Made by a program: the position numbers and the translations under genes
Part shown: positions 42,137 through 48,426 of the stretch, piece after piece
Numbering within the stretch: position 1 is the first letter of the stretch
Layout: each line of letters opens with the position of its first letter
Notes under the pieces: generated by a model
Database searches by the model: none
What the model was told of the DNA's origin: nothing
The model's input: the letters and a program-made list of their open reading frames with translations, nothing else
Virus record (IMG/VR): IMGVR_UViG_3300010397_000002
Span: 1-64,000 of that record
Reading direction: 5' to 3' (one strand)
From: a virus
Length of the DNA: 64,000 nucleotides

Positions 42137-42165
42137 CGTTTAGAACTTTGGTACAGAAATTTTAA
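41119..42165 (+). CDS. DNA (cytosine-5) methyltransferase
   Basis: A 348-residue enzyme starting with GTG. Motif I VISFCSGIRGIERG binds SAM; motif IV VGGYPCQGES holds the catalytic Cys86; motif VI is FFENVDD (123-125); motif VIII ERQRIFILA; and the C-terminal motif X is RALGNACVPDQAELAF. Between VIII and X lies a repetitive linker (GDSNNQQINSS, GNTNNPGLEGR) instead of a clear target-recognition domain. It probably protects phage DNA from host restriction. No partner nuclease is seen. The stop overlaps the convergent membrane gene. Confidence 0.9.
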   Translation: MDNTKKSPRVISFCSGIRGIERGIEQVIGPLRIVAHVEIEAIIIENMVCEMEAGAVAPAPIWTNARTFPSHLFRGCVDWIVGGYPCQGESLAGKRELENYAGYLWPAIRESIRTIKPMGCFFENVDDHLTGTFKYVLDDLHQMGYSVEAGVFSAEEVGAPHERQRIFILAVHNSSRHRFSEVTSKMGDSNNQQINSSKRRIWTEFNPTSKVVNSSKQRLSVSRFEWIRQHGKEKITGMDRGLEQSSSEFGNTNNPGLEGRNGPVCKKCTTQWTTRENGPFSRVRKWPATAGQNQFKWEHPRTISREAESTVGLSANGFRFREDFLRALGNACVPDQAELAFRTLVQKF

Positions 42166-42347
42166 ACATTCACTTTCCCAAAATACCCGAAAGCACCAAC
42201 TGCCTTCAGCAACCATATCACCACCGCAACAATAACCACGATGTTTAATATCTGCTTTATTTTCCCATCCATCGGAATAAAGCTATTGATGCAGTACAAG
42301 ATCAGGCCCACTACGACCAGCACGATAACAATGGTAAGTAAGCTCAT
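42162..42347 (-). CDS. Small membrane protein (Thivi_2564-like)
   Basis: A 61-residue protein with two hydrophobic helices (residues 3-22 and 33-54) joined by NSFIPMDGKIKQILNI. The sequence is very like a widespread family of small bacterial membrane proteins (Thivi_2564 family) of unknown role. It is convergent with the methyltransferase gene and may have its own promoter (TTTG, then TACTTTTTG, near 42450). Confidence 0.65.
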   Translation of the reverse strand: MSLLTIVIVLVVVGLILYCINSFIPMDGKIKQILNIVVIVAVVIWLLKAVGAFGYFGKVNV

Positions 42348-42464
42348 ATAATTTTCGTTTGTGGATATGAGCTAAATTATCGTGCCGATGGAATAATTTT
42401 AGAATAAAAAGTGGAATATTTTGACTGCAAAAAGTAACTAAGACTCACAAATCTGTACCATTTT

Positions 42465-42501
42465 AGTGTCCTGATAGTGTCCTGACCAAGCTTAGGACAC
42501 T
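42465..42501. repeat. AGTGTCCTGA repeats downstream of the 42.5-kb gene
   Basis: AGTGTCCTGA at 42465-42474 and 42476-42485, and the inverted AGGACACT at 42494-42501 touching the stop codon of the minus gene. The same unit recurs in the array at 43134-43308, so the repeats flank this gene. Confidence 0.75.
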
Positions 42502-42957
42502 TTAATTGTTTATTTCTGGCTTGTTCTTGCGGTATTTTGCTTTAATCTGATTATACAGATCAAGCCTCTCCTGCTTTTCTTCATCAGTAAGTCTTCTTCG
42601 GGTTCCCTTACTTATGGTCTGATAAAGTTTGATCATAAGTTTAGCTAATTCTTTATCCCTCTCAAGTTCATCTATAACCAGTTCAAGAAGCATTATTGCG
42701 CGCCGGTCCTGAGTATCATGCCAATAATAAAGTTTACCATCTTTCTCTTGAACTGACCTTGCTCCACCAAACATTTCGTACATAAAATCAACTTCCTCTT
42801 CATCCTCCGTCCTAATACGAACGAAAAACTTATACCCAACATATTCCCCAACAAACTTCTGTGAAGAGCCTATAAAAGCATAAGTTTCGACAATATCAGC
42901 AGCTTTTGAAATAGTAAAATCATCTACATCATTGAAAATAATTTTGATTTTTTTCAT
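42502..42957 (-). CDS. Repeat-flanked protein, unknown (151 aa)
   Basis: The start at 42957 (MKKIKIIFNDVDDFTISKAA) follows a hairpin and T-run; a longer in-frame start at 43113 would include the hairpin and the promoter and is unlikely. The N-terminal half is alpha/beta, the C-terminal half helical and basic (KGTRRRLTDEEKQERLDLYN, KAKYRKNKPEINN). Repeats of TCAGGACACT on both sides suggest it binds them and controls itself or a replication/partition site. No family recognised. Confidence 0.55.
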   Translation of the reverse strand: MKKIKIIFNDVDDFTISKAADIVETYAFIGSSQKFVGEYVGYKFFVRIRTEDEEEVDFMYEMFGGARSVQEKDGKLYYWHDTQDRRAIMLLELVIDELERDKELAKLMIKLYQTISKGTRRRLTDEEKQERLDLYNQIKAKYRKNKPEINN

Positions 42958-42969
42958 AAAAACAAAAAA

Positions 42970-43000
42970 CCCATGCAGTCTAGTAAGTACCTGCACGGGC
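42970..43000 (-). terminator. Terminator/attenuator just upstream of the gene at 42957
   Basis: On the minus strand GCCCGTGCAG, loop, CTGCATGGGTTTTTTGTTTTT and the ATG. A good rho-independent terminator placed between the promoter (-7 box at 43108-43101) and the start codon; this looks like an attenuator. Confidence 0.6.
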
Positions 43001-43100
43001 TTTAAAGATGGATATGGAGACCCGATCTTGATACCCCGCTTACTAGTTCGAAATAGCAAAATCATTACCGCATCAAAGGTAAAAAGATTATTAGATTTAC

Positions 43101-43108
43101 CAAATTTA
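43101..43108 (-). promoter_or_regulatory. -7 box of the repeat-flanked gene
   Basis: TAAATTTG on the minus strand matches TAnnTTTG exactly. The repeat units at 43134-43143 and beyond lie where the -33 region and upstream sites would be, so they can block or recruit polymerase. Confidence 0.5.
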
Positions 43109-43133
43109 AACACTCATTTATGGTAGTATCCTG

Positions 43134-43308
43134 AGTGTCCTGATAGTGTCCTGAAGTGTCCTAGGACACTCAAAATACAAGGTCTCTCTCTAGTGTCCTG
43201 CTTGTCCTAGTAGGTATAGGAATACCCTAGGACAGCAGGACACTAGGAGTATGCGGGTAGTAGGACGCTTAAAAAAAATAATATATTTTACTATTTGGTC
43301 AGGACACT
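43134..43308. repeat. Array of TCAGGACACT/AGTGTCCTGA repeats with large palindrome
   Basis: Units at 43134-43143, 43145-43154, a perfect 16-bp palindrome AGTGTCCTAGGACACT at 43155-43170, a unit at 43192-43199, its inverse at 43237-43244 and one at 43301-43308. Positions 43192-43244 form a long hairpin with 18-19-base arms (AGTGTCCTGC, TGTCCTAG) and an inner GGTAT/ATACC. The array lies between divergent genes. Iteron origin, partition site or operator are all possible. Confidence 0.75.
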
Positions 43309-43329
43309 AGAATGCTATATTTTCGTTCC

Positions 43330-43599
43330 ATGCTAAACGAATCACAACTCAGAATCCTAAACCTACCTAACGTCCAAGAACTCATCAAGGCCCTGGACTG
43401 TGAAGTCCACGACTCAGGGGTTGAAACCAGAAGGAAAGTATCAAACCGTGTCGAAGATATTCTTGGTAAAATTCAGAAGTCAGAAACCAAACCCCGGATT
43501 CTATCGGAAGATGCTCCGGTAAACGACCCGTTCTCAGACAAAGCAGCATGGGTAGAAGCTCAGAAGTCCATTCACGGTGAAGGATGGTCCCCGTTTTAG
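43330..43599 (+). CDS. Small protein next to the repeat array (89 aa)
   Basis: The start MLNESQLRILNLPNVQELIK at 43330 is preferred; an in-frame ATG at 43312 adds MLYFRS. A helical protein with basic patches (VSNRVEDILGKIQKSETK) ending HGEGWSPF. It lies 20 bases from the last repeat. It may belong to the same replication or control locus. Confidence 0.5.
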   Translation: MLNESQLRILNLPNVQELIKALDCEVHDSGVETRRKVSNRVEDILGKIQKSETKPRILSEDAPVNDPFSDKAAWVEAQKSIHGEGWSPF

Positions 43600-43919
43600 G
43601 AGATCGTTGCTCTAATGGGCTGTATTGAAGCCGAAATATTCTGTAAGGATGGGCGCTTGCGCCACCCGGTACCCCAGGCCCCGGTCGATCGATCATTGGG
43701 CAAGTCGGTTTTTCAGACCCGGGGGCCTCGAAAAAGAAAAAATATTTTTGCAAGCATTATGCTTATTGCTATATTTGAGCGGAAACAAAGCGTTTCTGTT
43801 GTTAGAGAGTAAAACAAACTCTAGTTTAATTGACAACGAGTGCAACAATAGAAAATTTGGCGGTATATGTCTCAAAATCAACACATTATTCCCATTCTGG
43901 TTCTATTTAACATAAGGTA
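43600..43919. other. Non-coding stretch with GC-rich island
   Basis: No convincing gene. From about 43645 to 43735 the sequence is much more GC-rich than its surroundings, with GGCGCTTGCGCC and an imperfect inverted repeat AGGCCCCGGTC / GACCCGGGGGCCT. Short overlapping frames here have odd composition. The rest (43740-43919) is AT-rich. A structured RNA or origin element is possible. Confidence 0.35.
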
Positions 43920-44432
43920 ATGGCGCGCCGCGTCGTTAAGCCGATTGGACCATCAAATAATCGCTTAGAGGATTTCTTTTCAAAGAGTACAAGCGAAGTT
44001 CGTATAGCATTAGGTTTAATCTCAAGTATTCGCTTTCGCGATTCTATCTACCAACAATTTAAAATTAATCGGTCTGAGGTTTGGGCGCTTACTTCCTTAG
44101 AATCTTACCTTGCGGTTAACGATAAGGTTATAGTAAGTCAGCAAATGTTTATTGACCATTGTTCTGGCAACTTTCAGCAAAAGCGTAAGATTATGGGTTT
44201 TATGTCTGGTTTGCTGAAGAAAGGTTGTTTAGGCTCTTTCGAGTATGTTAATACCAAGGGTTCATTCTCCGTTGGCATTACAGATTTTGGTTTTACGGTC
44301 ATTAATGCGTATTACAATGATGTTAATGCATTGTTTGGCCGATACATTAAGATGCCAAAGATTAACAATCAAAGATCCATTGATATTACGACCAATATAC
44401 CGATTCGTTACCGCTCTTTAATGTGTGCATAA
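43920..44432 (+). CDS. Winged-helix (MarR-like) DNA-binding protein candidate
   Basis: A 170-residue protein, basic at the N-terminus (MARRVVKPIGPSNNRL). The middle (EVWALTSLESYLAVNDKVIV, then KRKIMGFMSGLLKKGCLGSF and SFSVGITDFGF) follows the winged-helix layout: helices, recognition helix, beta-wing and x-T-x-x-G. It may be a transcription regulator of the small-gene region or a replication initiator, given the nearby repeat array. Confidence 0.5.
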   Translation: MARRVVKPIGPSNNRLEDFFSKSTSEVRIALGLISSIRFRDSIYQQFKINRSEVWALTSLESYLAVNDKVIVSQQMFIDHCSGNFQQKRKIMGFMSGLLKKGCLGSFEYVNTKGSFSVGITDFGFTVINAYYNDVNALFGRYIKMPKINNQRSIDITTNIPIRYRSLMCA

Positions 44433-44532
44433 TTTTGCTATTTTGTTCTTAAATAGTTAGTAAACACCATTCCATTCTCAAAAACTTTCTAACTCATTAT
44501 CAGCAACTTACATCTTTTTTCTTTAACAGCTA

Positions 44533-44562
44533 TTGACATAGTAATATATATCACTATGTTTA
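44533..44562 (+). promoter_or_regulatory. Promoter with 20-bp palindromic element
   Basis: TTGACA at 44533, ATAGTAATATATATCACTAT at 44538-44557, -7 box TATGTTTA at 44555-44562 (one mismatch from TAnnTTTG). It precedes the small-gene operon starting at 44594. Confidence 0.65.
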
Positions 44563-44593
44563 CATAACAATTCGAAACAAAACGACTAAAGTT

Positions 44594-44815
44594 ATGCGAA
44601 CCTTAGATAAAATAATTACAAAAGTGAGCACTAAATATGGCGCTCCAATGGGTCGGGTAAATGTTGGTTCATTTCCTGATGATGTAAAAGTATTTGATTC
44701 AGCGGTGCCAATGCGTGGAACTTATGACAAAGGCGGCGCTTATTGGGGTTTAGGTACTCAGTTAAGAGTATCGTACACTAAAGACCTTTCATACATCAAT
44801 TTTTACAGGAAATGA
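44594..44815 (+). CDS. Small protein, unknown (73 aa)
   Basis: First gene after the promoter at 44.5 kb, with an AACGACTAAA box four bases before its start. Gly-rich beta protein (GAPMGRVNVGSFPDDVKVFD, KGGAYWGLGTQLRVSY). Overlaps the next gene. Function unknown. Confidence 0.55.
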   Translation: MRTLDKIITKVSTKYGAPMGRVNVGSFPDDVKVFDSAVPMRGTYDKGGAYWGLGTQLRVSYTKDLSYINFYRK

Positions 44816-44925
44816 AAAAAGCCACCCTTTTAATAATCGGCATATTGACTGTAATAGTTGCGGTTGCTTTATGCCCAAGGCCAATTGCGATGCGATCTTT
44901 AAATGTATTTAAAACGACTAAATAA
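44812..44925 (+). CDS. Single-TM micro-protein (37 aa)
   Basis: The ATG overlaps the upstream stop (ATGA). The protein MKKATLLIIGILTVIVAVAL has one hydrophobic helix and a short basic tail. The stop lies inside an AACGACTAAA box that precedes the next gene. A small membrane toxin or regulator is possible. Confidence 0.5.
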   Translation: MKKATLLIIGILTVIVAVALCPRPIAMRSLNVFKTTK

Positions 44926-44933
44926 TAACGACT

Positions 44934-45269
44934 ATGAAAACATTAACAAAAGACATGGTAAACTTTTCAATCAATTGTTTATCAGAATACGAGCCAATTA
45001 CTAAGTCTCTTTCATTTGAGACAACCGGTGCAGATCACTCTGAATACATACAAAAAGTACAACTTGACAACGGCGAAAACCCTTGGTTATGGTGTGCGGT
45101 TGAAGTGATTGCAGAGTTCAAAGGTATTCGTGGCGCGGCTTATTTAGGTGGCTGTGCATATGAAGATGAGCAAGGGTTTAAAGTTGGCGGCTATTATGAG
45201 CAAATGATTGATGAGGCTTTCGAGGAATTGAAGTCTAAAGTAGACGAAATAGTTAACGCCTTAAATTAA
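44934..45269 (+). CDS. Small protein, unknown (111 aa)
   Basis: A protein with Trp/Cys-containing core (ENPWLWCAVEVIAEFKGI) and GGCAYEDEQGFKVGGYYEQM, ending in a helix. An AACGACT box directly abuts the ATG. Function unknown. Confidence 0.55.
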   Translation: MKTLTKDMVNFSINCLSEYEPITKSLSFETTGADHSEYIQKVQLDNGENPWLWCAVEVIAEFKGIRGAAYLGGCAYEDEQGFKVGGYYEQMIDEAFEELKSKVDEIVNALN

Positions 45270-45275
45270 AAATTT

Positions 45276-45404
45276 ATGATAACCTTTAAACAAATGCCAT
45301 TATGCCCGAAATGTGGGTGTGCTATGGTAGGAGGTGCGCCTCATGGGCCTTGGCCTGTGCAGTATGAATGCCATTCATGCGGTCATATACTGATACCTAA
45401 ATAA
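45276..45404 (+). CDS. Zinc-ribbon micro-protein (42 aa)
   Basis: MITFKQMPLCPKCGCAMVGG and YECHSCGHILIPK: two CxxC knuckles about 17 residues apart with Gly/Pro between, a clear zinc ribbon. Lies seven bases after the previous gene. Probably nucleic-acid or protein binding. Confidence 0.65.
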   Translation: MITFKQMPLCPKCGCAMVGGAPHGPWPVQYECHSCGHILIPK

Positions 45405-45412
45405 TCAAGATC

Positions 45413-45529
45413 ATGAAACCCACCGAACAAATCTTATTCTTAACCAAAGACGCTGACATAATTTACGTGCCCTTCATTGGAGCGATTAAAAGCGTACTTG
45501 TTTTTGAGTATGTGAGTGTTAACAATTAA
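45413..45529 (+). CDS. Micro-protein, unknown (38 aa)
   Basis: A hydrophobic beta-like protein (MKPTEQILFLTKDADIIYVP, FIGAIKSVLVFEYVSVNN) nine bases after the zinc-ribbon gene. The stop overlaps the AACGACTAAA box of the next gene. Coding is plausible but only supported by spacing. Confidence 0.4.
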   Translation: MKPTEQILFLTKDADIIYVPFIGAIKSVLVFEYVSVNN

Positions 45530-45542
45530 ACGACTAAATATT

Positions 45543-45776
45543 ATGGAGATAACAACGGTAATTTTTTATAAAGAAGATGATGGGAGCATATTAGCGGTAT
45601 TCCCATACGAGCACAAAAGGATTCATGAAGTTGAATGTTATTCTTTTATCGGTCAGCATTCCAGTGCGGGTACTGAGTATTGCAACAAACTAAAGAAGGC
45701 AACTAAAAAAGAGTATGCTTCACTTAAAACAGAACTTGAAAGTAAGCCATATAATTACAAATTGAATGTTATTTAA
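45543..45776 (+). CDS. Small protein, unknown (77 aa)
   Basis: The start MEITTVIFYKEDDGSILAVF (ATG 45543) follows an AACGACTAAA box by four bases and is preferred to an upstream GTG. Beta-rich N-terminus with Cys (VECYSFIGQHSSAGTEYC) and Lys-rich C-terminus. Similar small proteins are common in Bacteroidetes phages; function unknown. Confidence 0.6.
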   Translation: MEITTVIFYKEDDGSILAVFPYEHKRIHEVECYSFIGQHSSAGTEYCNKLKKATKKEYASLKTELESKPYNYKLNVI

Positions 45777-45792
45777 AACATCTTAAAAGATC

Positions 45793-45918
45793 ATGGAACT
45801 AAAAAAAGAAATAACTAGGCTTGCGAAACTAAAAGGCTATCCGCACATAAAATTGTCAGCGTTACAATATCTCGACATTCTTACTCAGGCGCATAAAAAT
45901 ATTTATAAAACCTCTTAA
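45793..45918 (+). CDS. Micro-protein, unknown (41 aa)
   Basis: MELKKEITRLAKLKGYPHIK, a basic helical protein filling the gap between two genes; its stop overlaps the AACGACTA box of the next gene. Function unknown. Confidence 0.45.
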   Translation: MELKKEITRLAKLKGYPHIKLSALQYLDILTQAHKNIYKTS

Positions 45919-45930
45919 ACGACTACTAAA

Positions 45931-46506
45931 ATGAAAACGACTATTAAAAAATCAATCACAATCAAGCAAGCTTTGAAAACTGCAAATGACGGCAAGAATC
46001 AAAGTATCAAACAAAAGTTTGTAGGTCAACATGTTTATTGCAATGTGGGTTCTCTCTGTGAATATGTTGTTAATAAGGGCTTTGAAGATCCAAACGCGCC
46101 TTTTACGTTGGATGATATTGAGAACTATTATTCTTATCCTGAATACAACGGAATTTCCGCAAGCTTTGACGGTGGCAGTGAAGATCAAAGAAATGAAGAA
46201 ATTGAACGTCTACGCGATTTAATTACAGATAATGATCATAAAAAAGAAATGTGTGATACAATTGAATCTGAAATTGAAGAACTTAAAAATCTCGAATCCG
46301 AACCGCAAGAAATATTTGAATGGTGGGCGGTATCTGAGTACTTATATGATAAGCTAAAAGATATGGGTCATTGTGTTGTAGACGCTGGAAGCTGTTACGT
46401 TTGGGGTAGATGCACAACCGGTCAAGCTATTTTACTAGATCATTGTATTAGTCAGATATGTGCTGACATGGGAATATTAGAGGGACAAGCTAACAGTTGG
46501 GCATAA
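45931..46506 (+). CDS. Conserved-looking protein, unknown (191 aa)
   Basis: A protein with helical middle (NEEIERLRDLITDNDHKKEM) and a distinctive C-terminus IFEWWAVSEYLYDKLKDMGH, CYVWGRCTTGQAILLDHCIS. The W-W-x-V-S and G-R-x-x-T-G-Q-A-I pattern occurs in plasmid and phage proteins often linked to anti-restriction regions, as I remember. Preceded by an AACGACTACTAAA box. Function unknown. Confidence 0.6.
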   Translation: MKTTIKKSITIKQALKTANDGKNQSIKQKFVGQHVYCNVGSLCEYVVNKGFEDPNAPFTLDDIENYYSYPEYNGISASFDGGSEDQRNEEIERLRDLITDNDHKKEMCDTIESEIEELKNLESEPQEIFEWWAVSEYLYDKLKDMGHCVVDAGSCYVWGRCTTGQAILLDHCISQICADMGILEGQANSWA

Positions 46507-46922
46507 TGAAACATCTATTTGTCCCCTACGAAATTGCAAGGCAATTAAAGGAAAAAGGATTTAATGAACCGTGTTTTTTAGTCTACCATGATAAAAAACT
46601 GGTTGCTATAAAAGATCATGTTTCGTCTAACTTTTTAATTCCAATAACAACAAATAAAGAGTTAGGTGTAAAAACATTTTGTGCCCCACTATACCAACAA
46701 GTAATAAATTGGTTTAGGGATACACACAAAATATACATGAGTATTTTCCCCGACTATAATTCTAAAGATGATTATAAAACATGTTGGGGGTTTAATATTG
46801 TCCAACTTGAATGGGGCGAAGATAAAGAACACCATCTAGCCAGTTATGACCGAGAATATGAGACCTTATACAACGAAGCACTAACCAAAGCAATCGAAGC
46901 AGCACTAAAACTCATCGCTTAA
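46506..46922 (+). CDS. Conserved-looking Bacteroidetes phage protein (138 aa)
   Basis: The start MKHLFVPYEIARQLKEKGFN at 46506 overlaps the upstream stop (TAATG). The sequence contains CAPLYQQVINWFRDTHKIYM and an alternating acidic/helical C-terminus ending ALTKAIEAALKLIA. This pattern (FVPYExAxxLKExGFxE ... PLYQQVxxWFR) is common in Bacteroides phages and conjugative elements. Function unknown. Ends at a terminator. Confidence 0.65.
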   Translation: MKHLFVPYEIARQLKEKGFNEPCFLVYHDKKLVAIKDHVSSNFLIPITTNKELGVKTFCAPLYQQVINWFRDTHKIYMSIFPDYNSKDDYKTCWGFNIVQLEWGEDKEHHLASYDREYETLYNEALTKAIEAALKLIA

Positions 46923-46936
46923 TTAACCTAAGCACT

Positions 46937-46977
46937 CCAGACCGGTTTTACTTAGTCGTTTGCCGGTCTGGTTTTAT
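46937..46977 (+). terminator. Rho-independent terminator
   Basis: CCAGACCGG (46937-46945), 17-base loop, CCGGTCTGG (46963-46971), then TTTTAT. Perfect nine-base GC-rich stem ending the operon that starts at 44.6 kb. Confidence 0.8.
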
Positions 46978-47010
46978 CTCAAATGACTTTATGCAAACTA
47001 AATTTGGATC

Positions 47011-47313
47011 ATGATACTGCATTACATAAATAACAAATTAATTGGAATTGCTAATGAAAATTTATTCTCGGTTAATCTTTTTGATTATCAGTTATTACAG
47101 CAAGACATCATACAAGAAATAGATAACTCTCGGTGGGTTGATAATCATATCTTAATTATAGATAACAAAAAACGATATGAGTTTACGCATAGAGAAGAAA
47201 AAATTTATCTAGGCGATGAACTTATAAGTAATGATTTTAGAGATTTATTTATATCTCTGATTAATCCTGAAATGTGTAGACTGAAAAACAGATTTAAAAC
47301 ATTTACGGATTAA
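47011..47313 (+). CDS. Small protein, unknown (100 aa)
   Basis: A beta-rich protein (MILHYINNKLIGIANENLFS, ILIIDNKKRYEFTHREEKIY) after the terminator; a GCAAACTAAA box lies 10-20 bases upstream of its ATG. Function unknown. Confidence 0.5.
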   Translation: MILHYINNKLIGIANENLFSVNLFDYQLLQQDIIQEIDNSRWVDNHILIIDNKKRYEFTHREEKIYLGDELISNDFRDLFISLINPEMCRLKNRFKTFTD

Positions 47314-47378
47314 CCATCTTCAAAACCTTTCGGTGTATAGGCCAACCGTTGATTTAACTGCAAACTAAATTTAAAACA

Positions 47379-47501
47379 ATGAAACCAACAACTAAAATCC
47401 TCAAAGTATTCACCACCTATTGGACTAAGCAAAGGTATGCACTAGTTCGTATCAATGGAGTTGGTGTATTTATTAAGCTAAACTTTTTAACTGCAAACTA
47501 A
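47379..47501 (+). CDS. Micro-protein, unknown (40 aa)
   Basis: MKPTTKILKVFTTYWTKQRY followed by ALVRINGVGVFIKLNF; two beta-hairpin-like halves. A GCAAACTAAA box precedes it and its own end contains the box for the next gene. Function unknown. Confidence 0.45.
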   Translation: MKPTTKILKVFTTYWTKQRYALVRINGVGVFIKLNFLTAN

Positions 47502-47503
47502 TT

Positions 47504-47857
47504 ATGAAAACAATAGACTTACATAAAAATTACATCCTCATTCATAAATTTCGTTATCCAGATGAGCCCATGAAGCAATGGGTTGTAGAAGATGAAACAT
47601 CAATCGGGCAGTATCACAATGATTGGAATGAGTTGATGGAAGTAGTTGATAAGATTGAATCATTAGGTTATGATTCTGGTATTTGTGGCGTAGTAATTAA
47701 AAACGAAAAACTGACAGAGATACTATTTGCCCCACAAGTCAAAAGTAATACCATAGAGGTTCATACCAGGACAAGAAAATCAAAAATAATGGCTACGTAT
47801 GAAGCTGTTGTTATGTGGATAGAATTACATGGAGAAGAAATCCTTAGAGCAAACTAA
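47504..47857 (+). CDS. Small protein, unknown (117 aa)
   Basis: A protein with YILIHKFRYPDEPMKQWVVE and a helical second half; spaced two bases after the previous stop with box GCAAACTAATT before the ATG. Function unknown. Confidence 0.55.
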   Translation: MKTIDLHKNYILIHKFRYPDEPMKQWVVEDETSIGQYHNDWNELMEVVDKIESLGYDSGICGVVIKNEKLTEILFAPQVKSNTIEVHTRTRKSKIMATYEAVVMWIELHGEEILRAN

Positions 47858-47859
47858 TT

Positions 47860-48117
47860 ATGAAAACTGAACAACAAGTTTTATTCGAAGCAAAAGCAAT
47901 TTTATTTGGCCTATTAGTTAATAAGTCTGATAGTGAATTAACACTTGTTGAAGCTGAGATTTTAGAGGCTATTTCCAGGGATCACCAAATCCAAGAGAAA
48001 CTTAATCTCCCCAAAGATCAAGCTGAAATTGATCGAAGACTGAAAGAGCGAAACACAATCACAAAGCACAATAGCGAATTTCCTTTACCGCCTTACGAAT
48101 CGTATGAAAAAGAATAG
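47860..48117 (+). CDS. Small helical protein, unknown (85 aa)
   Basis: An acidic helical protein (EQQVLFEAKAILFGLLVNKS, LTLVEAEILEAISRDHQIQ) with box GCAAACTAATT before its ATG. It overlaps the basic micro-gene at 48104. Function unknown. Confidence 0.55.
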   Translation: MKTEQQVLFEAKAILFGLLVNKSDSELTLVEAEILEAISRDHQIQEKLNLPKDQAEIDRRLKERNTITKHNSEFPLPPYESYEKE

Positions 48118-48205
48118 ACTCCCGCGCAAACTAAAAAAGAAAATTAAAAATCGTCCAAACTTTTTAATTAAGAAGCTGGCGAAAGAAAACGGGCATCTCA
48201 TTTAA
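48104..48205 (+). CDS. Very basic micro-protein (33 aa)
   Basis: MKKNRLPRKLKKKIKNRPNF, almost half Lys/Arg, overlaps the upstream gene end by 14 bases. Could bind nucleic acid. Coding support is the overlap with the operon and clean frame only. Confidence 0.35.
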   Translation: MKKNRLPRKLKKKIKNRPNFLIKKLAKENGHLI

Positions 48206-48237
48206 TCGACTCAAGAAAAATTATAAAGAACGGAAAG

Positions 48238-48426
48238 ATGACCAACACCGAAAAAATAGACACCTTCTTCCATAAGCTTACAGAGGATGAGAAACATGAG
48301 TTAGTATGTCGAAGTGCAAACAGCCAATGGAATTGGCAAACTAATACTGTGATTTTGGGTTGGAGCTCTATGAAGCATTTAGAAAAATACCAAGAAATGT
48401 TAATCACTAAATATTACAACAAATGA
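48238..48426 (+). CDS. Small protein, unknown (62 aa)
   Basis: A protein with EKIDTFFHKLTEDEKHELVC and WNWQTNTVILGWSSMKHLEK. The upstream GGAAAG looks like a Shine-Dalgarno site, rare in this window. It overlaps the start of the Thg1-like gene. Function unknown. Confidence 0.55.
   Translation: MTNTEKIDTFFHKLTEDEKHELVCRSANSQWNWQTNTVILGWSSMKHLEKYQEMLITKYYNK

Noticed and set aside
42502-43113. Longer form (203 codons) of the repeat-flanked gene
   Set aside because: Its first 52 codons cross the -7 box and the terminator hairpin; the ATG at 42957 fits better.
42465-43308. CRISPR array
   Set aside because: Units are only 8-10 bases, in both orientations and irregularly spaced, and there are no cas genes.
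43385-43915. Several overlapping frames of 65-122 codons around the GC-rich island
   Set aside because: They owe their length to the GC-rich island; odd composition (Pro/Arg/Gly), no start context, and mutual overlap on both strands.
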